The position numbers and the translations under genes were made by a program. 27,113 bases of DNA from Nemertoderma westbladi (lineage: Eukaryota > Xenacoelomorpha > Nemertodermatida > Nemertodermatidae): contig JAUCBJ010005884.1 of assembly GCA_032718475.1 (NCBI GenBank), forward strand, positions 1-27,113. Direction: 5' to 3'. The notes under the pieces are model-generated. The model did no database searches, was not told where the DNA came from, and saw nothing but the letters and a program-made list of their open reading frames with translations. Positions 17,889 to 27,113 of the stretch are shown here, piece by piece (positions within the stretch are counted from its first letter, which is position 1; each line of letters starts with the position of its first letter).

Positions 17889-20800
17889 CCTACCCCCACT
17901 AACTCACTCCAACACCAACTCCTACCCCCACTAACTCACCCCAACACCAACTCCTACCCCCACTAACTCACTCCAACACCAACTCCTACACCCACTAACT
18001 CACCCCAACACCAACTCCTACCCCCACTAACTCACTCCAACACCAACTCCTACACCCACTAACTCACTCCAACACCAACTCCTACCCCCACTAACTCACT
18101 CCAACACCAACTCGTACACCCACTAACTCACTCCAACACCAACTCCTACCCCCACTAACTCACTCCAACACCAACTCCTACCCCCACTAACTCACCCCAA
18201 CACCAACTCCTACCCCCACTAACTCACTCCAACACCAACTCCTACCCCCACTAACTCACCCCAACACCAACTCCTACCCCCACTAACTCACTCCAACTCC
18301 TACCCCCACTAACTCACCCCAACACCAACTCCTACCCCCACTAACTCACTCCAACACCAACTCCTACCCCCACTAACTAACTCCAACACCAACTCCTACC
18401 CCCACTAACTCACTCCAACACCAACTCCTACCCCCACTAACTCACTCCAACACCAACTCCTACCCCCACTAACTCACTCCAACACCAACTCCTACCCCCA
18501 CTAACTCACTCCAACTCCAACTCCTACCCCCCACTAACTCACTCCAACACCAACTCCTACCCCCACTAACTCACTCCAACTCCAACTCCTACCCCCCACT
18601 AACTCACTCCAACACCAACTCCTACCCCCACTAACTCACTCCAACACCAACTCCTACACCCACTAACTCACTCCAACACCAACTCCTACCCCCACTAACT
18701 CACTCCAACACCAACACCAACTCCTACCCCCACTAACTCACTCCAACACCAACTCCTACCCCCACTAACTCACTCCAACACCAACTCCTACCCCCACTAA
18801 CTCACTCCAACACCAACTCCTACCCCCACTAACTCACTCCAACACCAACTCCTACCCCCACTAACTCACTCCAACACCAACTCCTACCCCCACTAACTCA
18901 CCCCAACACCAACTCCTACCCCCACTAACTCACTCCAACACCAACTCCTACCCCCACTAACTCACTCCAACACCAACTCCTACCCCCACTAACTCACTCC
19001 AACACCAACTCCTACCCCCACTAACTCACTCCAACACCAACTCCTACCCCCACTAACTCACTCCAACTCCAACTCCTACCCCCCACTAACTCACTCCAAC
19101 ACCAACTCCTACCCCCACTAACTCACTCCAACACCAACTCCTACCCCCACTAACTCACTCCAACACCAACTCCTACCCCCACTAACTCACTCCAACACCA
19201 ACTCCTACCCCCACTAACTCACCCCAACACCAACTCCTACCCCCACTAACTCACTCCAACACCAACTCCTACCCCCACTAACTCACTCCAACACCAACTC
19301 CTACCCCCACTAACTCACTCCAACACCAACTCCTACCCCCACTAACTCACTCCAACACCAACTCCTACCCCCACTAACTCACTCCAACACCAACTCCTAC
19401 CCCCACTAACTCACTCCAACACCAACTCCTACCCCCACTAACTCACTCCAACACCAACTCCTACCCCCACTAACTCACTCCAACACCAACTCCTACCCCC
19501 ACTAACTCACTCCAACACCAACTCCTACCCCCACTAACTCACTCCAACACCAACTCCTACCCCCACTAACTCACTCCAACACCAACTCCTACCCCCACTA
19601 ACTCACTCCAACACCAACTCCTACCCCCACTAACTCACTCCAACACCAACTCCTACATCCACTAACTAACTCCAACACCAACACCAACTCCTACCCCCAC
19701 TAACTCACTCCAACACCAACTCCTACCCCCACTAACTCACTCCAACACCAACTCCTACCCCCACTAACTCACTCCAACACCAACTCCTACCCCCACTAAC
19801 TCACTCCAACACCAACTCCTACCCCCACTAACTCACTCCAACACCAACTCCTACCCCCACTAACTCACTCCAACACCAACTCCTACCCCCACTAACTCAC
19901 TCCAACACCAACTCCTACCCCCACTAACTCACTCCAACACCAACTCCTACCCCCACTAACTCACTCCAACACCAACTCCTACCCCCACTAACTCACTCCA
20001 ACACCAACTCCTACCCCCACTAACTCACTCCAACACCAACTCCTACCCCCACTAACTCACTCCAACACCAACTCCTACCCCCACTAACTCACTCCAACAC
20101 CAACTCCTACCCCCACTAACTCACTCCAACACCAACTCCTACCCCCACTAACTCACTCCAACACCAACTCCTACCCCCACTAACTCACTCCAACACCAAC
20201 TCCTACCCCCACTAACTCACTCCAACACCAACTCCTACCCCCACTAACTCACTCCAACACCAACTCCTACCCCCACTAACTCACTCCAACACCAACTCCT
20301 ACCCCCACTAACTCACTCCAACACCAACTCCTACCCCCACTAACTCACTCCAACACCAACTCCTACCCCCACTAACTCACTCCAACACCAACTCCTACCC
20401 CCACTAACTCACTCCAACACCAACTCCTACCCCCACTAACTCACTCCAACACCAACTCCTACCCCCACTAACTCACTCCAACACCAACTCCTACCCCCAC
20501 TAACTCACTCCAACACCAACTCCTACCCCCACTAACTCACTCCAACACCAACTCCTACCCCCACTAACTCACTCCAACACCAACTCCTACCCCCACTAAC
20601 TCACTCCAACACCAACTCCTACCCCCACTAACTCACTCCAACACCAACTCCTACCCCCACTAACTCACTCCAACACCAACTCCTACCCCCACTAACTCAC
20701 TCCAACACCAACTCCTACCCCCACTAACTCACTCCAACACCAACTCCTACCCCCACTAACTCACTCCAACACCAACTCCTACCCCCACTAACTCACTCCA

Positions 20801-23800
20801 ACACCAACTCCTACCCCCACTAACTCACTCCAACACCAACTCCTACCCCCACTAACTCACTCCAACACCAACTCCTACCCCCACTAACTCACTCCAACAC
20901 CAACTCCTACCCCCACTAACTCACTCCAACACCAACTCCTACCCCCACTAACTCACTCCAACACCAACTCCTACCCCCACTAACTCACTCCAACACCAAC
21001 TCCTACCCCCACTAACTCACTCCAACACCAACTCCTACCCCCACTAACTCACTCCAACACCAACTCCTACCCCCACTAACTCACTCCAACACCAACTCCT
21101 ACCCCCACTAACTCACTCCAACACCAACTCCTACCCCCACTAACTCACTCCAACACCAACTCCTACCCCCACTAACTCACTCCAACACCAACTCCTACCC
21201 CCACTAACTCACTCCAACACCAACTCCTACCCCCACTAACTCACTCCAACACCAACTCCTACCCCCACTAACTCACTCCAACACCAACTCCTACCCCCAC
21301 TAACTCACTCCAACACCAACTCCTACCCCCACTAACTCACTCCAACACCAACTCCTACCCCCACTAACTCACTCCAACACCAACTCCTACCCCCACTAAC
21401 TCACTCCAACACCAACTCCTACCCCCACTAACTCACTCCAACACCAACTCCTACCCCCACTAACTCACTCCAACACCAACTCCTACCCCCACTAACTCAC
21501 TCCAACACCAACTCCTACCCCCACTAACTCACTCCAACACCAACTCCTACCCCCACTAACTCACTCCAACACCAACTCCTACCCCCACTAACTCACTCCA
21601 ACACCAACTCCTACCCCCACTAACTCACTCCAACACCAACTCCTACCCCCACTAACTCACTCCAACACCAACTCCTACCCCCACTAACTCACTCCAACAC
21701 CAACTCCTACCCCCACTAACTCACTCCAACACCAACTCCTACCCCCACTAACTCACTCCAACACCAACTCCTACCCCCACTAACTCACTCCAACACCAAC
21801 TCCTACCCCCACTAACTCACTCCAACACCAACTCCTACCCCCACTAACTCACTCCAACACCAACTCCTACCCCCACTAACTCACTCCAACACCAACTCCT
21901 ACCCCCACTAACTCACTCCAACACCAACTCCTACCCCCACTAACTCACTCCAACACCAACTCCTACCCCCACTAACTCACTCCAACACCAACTCCTACCC
22001 CCACTAACTCACTCCAACACCAACTCCTACCCCCACTAACTCACTCCAACACCAACTCCTACCCCCACTAACTCACTCCAACACCAACTCCTACCCCCAC
22101 TAACTCACTCCAACACCAACTCCTACCCCCACTAACTCACTCCAACACCAACTCCTACCCCCACTAACTCACTCCAACACCAACTCCTACCCCCACTAAC
22201 TCACTCCAACACCAACTCCTACCCCCACTAACTCACTCCAACACCAACTCCTACCCCCACTAACTCACTCCAACACCAACTCCTACCCCCACTAACTCAC
22301 TCCAACACCAACTCCTACCCCCACTAACTCACTCCAACACCAACTCCTACCCCCACTAACTCACTCCAACACCAACTCCTACCCCCACTAACTCACTCCA
22401 ACACCAACTCCTACCCCCACTAACTCACTCCAACACCAACTCCTACCCCCACTAACTCACTCCAACACCAACTCCTACCCCCACTAACTCACTCCAACAC
22501 CAACTCCTACCCCCACTAACTCACTCCAACACCAACTCCTACCCCCACTAACTCACTCCAACACCAACTCCTACCCCCACTAACTCACTCCAACACCAAC
22601 TCCTACCCCCACTAACTCACTCCAACACCAACTCCTACCCCCACTAACTCACTCCAACACCAACTCCTACCCCCACTAACTCACTCCAACACCAACTCCT
22701 ACCCCCACTAACTCACTCCAACACCAACTCCTACCCCCACTAACTCACTCCAACACCAACTCCTACCCCCACTAACTCACTCCAACACCAACTCCTACCC
22801 CCACTAACTCACTCCAACACCAACTCCTACCCCCACTAACTCACTCCAACACCAACTCCTACCCCCACTAACTCACTCCAACACCAACTCCTACCCCCAC
22901 TAACTCACTCCAACACCAACTCCTACCCCCACTAACTCACTCCAACACCAACTCCTACCCCCACTAACTCACTCCAACACCAACTCCTACCCCCACTAAC
23001 TCACTCCAACACCAACTCCTACCCCCACTAACTCACTCCAACACCAACTCCTACCCCCACTAACTCACTCCAACACCAACTCCTACCCCCACTAACTCAC
23101 TCCAACACCAACTCCTACCCCCACTAACTCACTCCAACACCAACTCCTACCCCCACTAACTCACTCCAACACCAACTCCTACCCCCACTAACTCACTCCA
23201 ACACCAACTCCTACCCCCACTAACTCACTCCAACACCAACTCCTACCCCCACTAACTCACTCCAACACCAACTCCTACCCCCACTAACTCACTCCAACAC
23301 CAACTCCTACCCCCACTAACTCACTCCAACACCAACTCCTACCCCCACTAACTCACTCCAACACCAACTCCTACCCCCACTAACTCACTCCAACACCAAC
23401 TCCTACCCCCACTAACTCACTCCAACACCAACTCCTACCCCCACTAACTCACTCCAACACCAACTCCTACCCCCACTAACTCACTCCAACACCAACTCCT
23501 ACCCCCACTAACTCACTCCAACACCAACTCCTACCCCCACTAACTCACTCCAACACCAACTCCTACCCCCACTAACTCACTCCAACACCAACTCCTACCC
23601 CCACTAACTCACTCCAACACCAACTCCTACCCCCACTAACTCACTCCAACACCAACTCCTACCCCCACTAACTCACTCCAACACCAACTCCTACCCCCAC
23701 TAACTCACTCCAACACCAACTCCTACCCCCACTAACTCACTCCAACACCAACTCCTACCCCCACTAACTCACTCCAACACCAACTCCTACCCCCACTAAC

Positions 23801-26800
23801 TCACTCCAACACCAACTCCTACCCCCACTAACTCACTCCAACACCAACTCCTACCCCCACTAACTCACTCCAACACCAACTCCTACCCCCACTAACTCAC
23901 TCCAACACCAACTCCTACCCCCACTAACTCACTCCAACACCAACTCCTACCCCCACTAACTCACTCCAACACCAACTCCTACCCCCACTAACTCACTCCA
24001 ACACCAACTCCTACCCCCACTAACTCACTCCAACACCAACTCCTACCCCCACTAACTCACTCCAACACCAACTCCTACCCCCACTAACTCACTCCAACAC
24101 CAACTCCTACCCCCACTAACTCACTCCAACACCAACTCCTACCCCCACTAACTCACTCCAACACCAACTCCTACCCCCACTAACTCACTCCAACACCAAC
24201 TCCTACCCCCACTAACTCACTCCAACACCAACTCCTACCCCCACTAACTCACTCCAACACCAACTCCTACCCCCACTAACTCACTCCAACACCAACTCCT
24301 ACCCCCACTAACTCACTCCAACACCAACTCCTACCCCCACTAACTCACTCCAACACCAACTCCTACCCCCACTAACTCACTCCAACACCAACTCCTACCC
24401 CCACTAACTCACTCCAACACCAACTCCTACCCCCACTAACTCACTCCAACACCAACTCCTACCCCCACTAACTCACTCCAACACCAACTCCTACCCCCAC
24501 TAACTCACTCCAACACCAACTCCTACATCCACTAACTAACTCCAACACCAACACCAACTCCTACCCCCACTAACTCACTCCAACACCAACTCCTACCCCC
24601 ACTAACTCACTCCAACACCAACTCCTACCCCCACTAACTCACTCCAACACCAACTCCTACCCCCACTAACTCACTCCAACACCAACTCCTACCCCCACTA
24701 ACTCACTCCAACACCAACTCCTACCCCCACTAACTCACTCCAACACCAACTCCTACCCCCACTAACTCACTCCAACACCAACTCCTACCCCCACTAACTC
24801 ACCCCAACACCAACTCCTACCCCCACTAACTCACTCCAACACCAACTCCTACCCCCACTAACTCACTCCAACACCAACTCCTACCCCCACTAACTCACTC
24901 CAACACCAACTCCTACCCCCACTAACTCACTCCAACACCAACTCCTACCCCCACTAACTCACTCCAACACCAACTCCTACCCCCACTAACTCACTCCAAC
25001 ACCAACTCCTACCCCCACTACTCACTCCAACTCCACCCCCACACTCACTCCACACCAACTCCTACCCCCACTAACTCACTCCAACACCAACTCCTACCCC
25101 CACTAACTCACTCCAACACCAACTCCTACCCCCACTAACTCACTCCAACACCAACTCCTACCCCCACTAACTCACTCCAACACCAACTCCTACCCCCACT
25201 AACTCACTCCAACACCAACTCCTACCCCCACTAACTCACTCCAACACCAACTCCTACCCCCACTAACTCACTCCAACACCAACTCCTACCCCCACTAACT
25301 CACTCCAACACCAACTCCTACCCCCACTAACTCACCCCAACACCAACTCCTACCCCCACTAACTCACTCCAACACCAACTCCTACCCCCACTAACTCACT
25401 CCAACACCAACTCCTACCCCCACTAACTCACTCCAACACCAACTCCTACCCCCACTAACTCACTCCAACACCAACTCCTACCCCCACTAACTCACTCCAA
25501 CACCAACTCCTACCCCCACTAACTCACTCCAACACCAACTCCTACCCCCACTAACTCACTCCAACACCAACTCCTACCCCCACTAACTCACTCCAACACC
25601 AACTCCTACCCCCACTAACTCACTCCAACACCAACTCCTACCCCCACTAACTCACTCCAACACCAACTCCTACCCCCACTAACTCACTCCAACACCAACT
25701 CCTACCCCCACTAACTCACTCCAACACCAACTCCTACCCCCACTAACTCACTCCAACACCAACTCCTACCCCCACTAACTCACTCCAACACCAACTCCTA
25801 CCCCCACTAACTCACTCCAACACCAACTCCTACCCCCACTAACTCACTCCAACACCAACTCCTACCCCCACTAACTCACTCCAACACCAACTCCTACCCC
25901 CACTAACTCACTCCAACACCAACTCCTACCCCCACTAACTCACTCCAACACCAACTCCTACCCCCACTAACTCACTCCAACACCAACTCCTACCCCCACT
26001 AACTCACTCCAACACCAACTCCTACCCCCACTAACTCACTCCAACACCAACTCCTACCCCCACTAACTCACTCCAACACCAACTCCTACCCCCACTAACT
26101 CACTCCAACACCAACTCCTACCCCCACTAACTCACTCCAACACCAACTCCTACCCCCACTAACTCACTCCAACACCAACTCCTACCCCCACTAACTCACT
26201 CCAACACCAACTCCTACCCCCACTAACTCACTCCAACACCAACTCCTACCCCCACTAACTCACTCCAACACCAACTCCTACCCCCACTAACTCACTCCAA
26301 CACCAACTCCTACCCCCACTAACTCACTCCAACACCAACTCCTACCCCCACTAACTCACTCCAACACCAACTCCTACCCCCACTAACTCACTCCAACACC
26401 AACTCCTACCCCCACTAACTCACTCCAACACCAACTCCTACCCCCACTAACTCACTCCAACACCAACTCCTACCCCCACTAACTCACTCCAACACCAACT
26501 CCTACCCCCACTAACTCACTCCAACACCAACTCCTACCCCCACTAACTCACTCCAACACCAACTCCTACCCCCACTAACTCACTCCAACACCAACTCCTA
26601 CCCCCACTAACTCACTCCAACACCAACTCCTACCCCCACTAACTCACTCCAACACCAACTCCTACCCCCACTAACTCACTCCAACACCAACTCCTACCCC
26701 CACTAACTCACTCCAACACCAACTCCTACCCCCACTAACTCACTCCAACACCAACTCCTACCCCCACTAACTCACTCCAACACCAACTCCTACCCCCACT

Positions 26801-27113
26801 AACTCACTCCAACACCAACTCCTACCCCCACTAACTCACTCCAACACCAACTCCTACCCCCACTAACTCACTCCAACACCAACTCCTACCCCCACTAACT
26901 CACTCCAACACCAACTCCTACCCCCACTAACTCACTCCAACACCAACTCCTACCCCCACTAACTCACTCCAACACCAACTCCTACCCCCACTAACTCACT
27001 CCAACACCAACTCCTACCCCCACTAACTCACTCCAACACCAACTCCTACCCCCACTAACTCACTCCAACACCAACTCCTACCCCCACTAACTCACTCCAA
27101 CACCAACTCCTAC
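17889..27113 (+). repeat. 32-bp G-less minisatellite (intron 5), runs off the window
   Basis: About 288 tandem units of 32 bp, built on CTCCTACCCCCACTAACTC plus ACTCCAACACCAA. The plus strand has no G in the unit; over more than 9.2 kb I see a single G (18114). The left end is varied: ACACCC alternates with CCCCC units (17950-18120), some units have ACCCCAACACC, and CTCCAACTCC types with an extra C occur at about 18505, 18580 and 19070. From about 19690 to 24520 the units look identical. The array begins 40 bp after exon 5 and fills the rest of the window. On the minus strand each unit has G runs of 5, 2, 2 and 2. Confidence 0.98.
25012..25060 (+). other. Degraded stretch inside the 32-bp array
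   Basis: Across about two units several single bases are missing (CCCACTACTCACTCC, then CCAACTCCACCCCCACACTC and CTCCACACC). The total loss is 11 bp between otherwise perfect neighbours. No similar cluster occurs elsewhere in the array. Confidence 0.8.

Noticed and set aside
17889-27113. Telomeric or subtelomeric repeat
   Set aside because: The C-rich strand recalls a telomere C strand, but the unit is 32 bp with no CCCTAA-type short period, and it lies directly after an exon in what looks like an intron.
1-27113. tRNA, rRNA or other structured RNA genes of the host
   Set aside because: I saw no cloverleaf, rRNA core or snRNA-like sequence in the unique stretches.

Overview
The window looks like nuclear DNA of an animal, probably a marine invertebrate. 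It has long interrupted genes with GT/AG introns, kilobase-scale minisatellites and a GIY-YIG Penelope-like retroelement. The palindrome TAGGCCTA recurs (42, 161, 268, 7096 and inside the coding repeat), which to my knowledge is common in echinoderm and related genomes; that placement is inference. There are no bacterial features.

One plus-strand gene appears to span the whole window. Reading splice sites by eye gives five coding exons, all joined in phase 0: 638-6076, 16034-16141, 16520-16891, 17256-17417 and 17718-17849. The reading continues past the right edge. Together they give 2071 codons. The product would be a large, mostly disordered nuclear protein with an AT-hook (residues about 1456-1465), basic segments, a 9-residue Ser/Pro/Lys tandem repeat of about 600 residues, a short 10-residue repeat and, in the last visible exon, one textbook C2H2 zinc finger. 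A possible further exon upstream (101-136) also ends in phase 0. I do not recognise the family.

Tandem repeats have colonised almost every part of this gene. They are a 27-bp coding array (2551-4380), a 30-bp coding array (4766-4927), a 28-bp array in intron 1 (6381-15910, split), a TTTG microsatellite in intron 4 (17442-17666) and a 32-bp array in intron 5 (17889 to beyond the right edge). By my count tandem repeats make up about two thirds of the window. Intron 1 would be only about 430 bp without its array and insertion, close to introns 2-4 (378, 364 and 300 bp).

A minus-strand Penelope-like element (about 10444-13417, about 3 kb) sits inside the 28-bp array with a likely 5-bp target duplication AATTA. 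It encodes a reverse transcriptase and a C-terminal GIY-YIG nuclease, but its frame is broken between RT motifs B and C and probably again near its N-terminus. Its 3' end has a 12-bp-arm palindrome and a conserved-looking hairpin that resembles a degenerate hammerhead ribozyme.

The strongest leads are: the single-gene concentration of unrelated minisatellites with intron inflation; a 9.2-kb stretch with only one G on the plus strand; the element nested in the satellite; a six-base insertion in one satellite unit that creates TAGGCCTA; and signs of either very recent homogenisation or assembly artefact in the 32-bp array.
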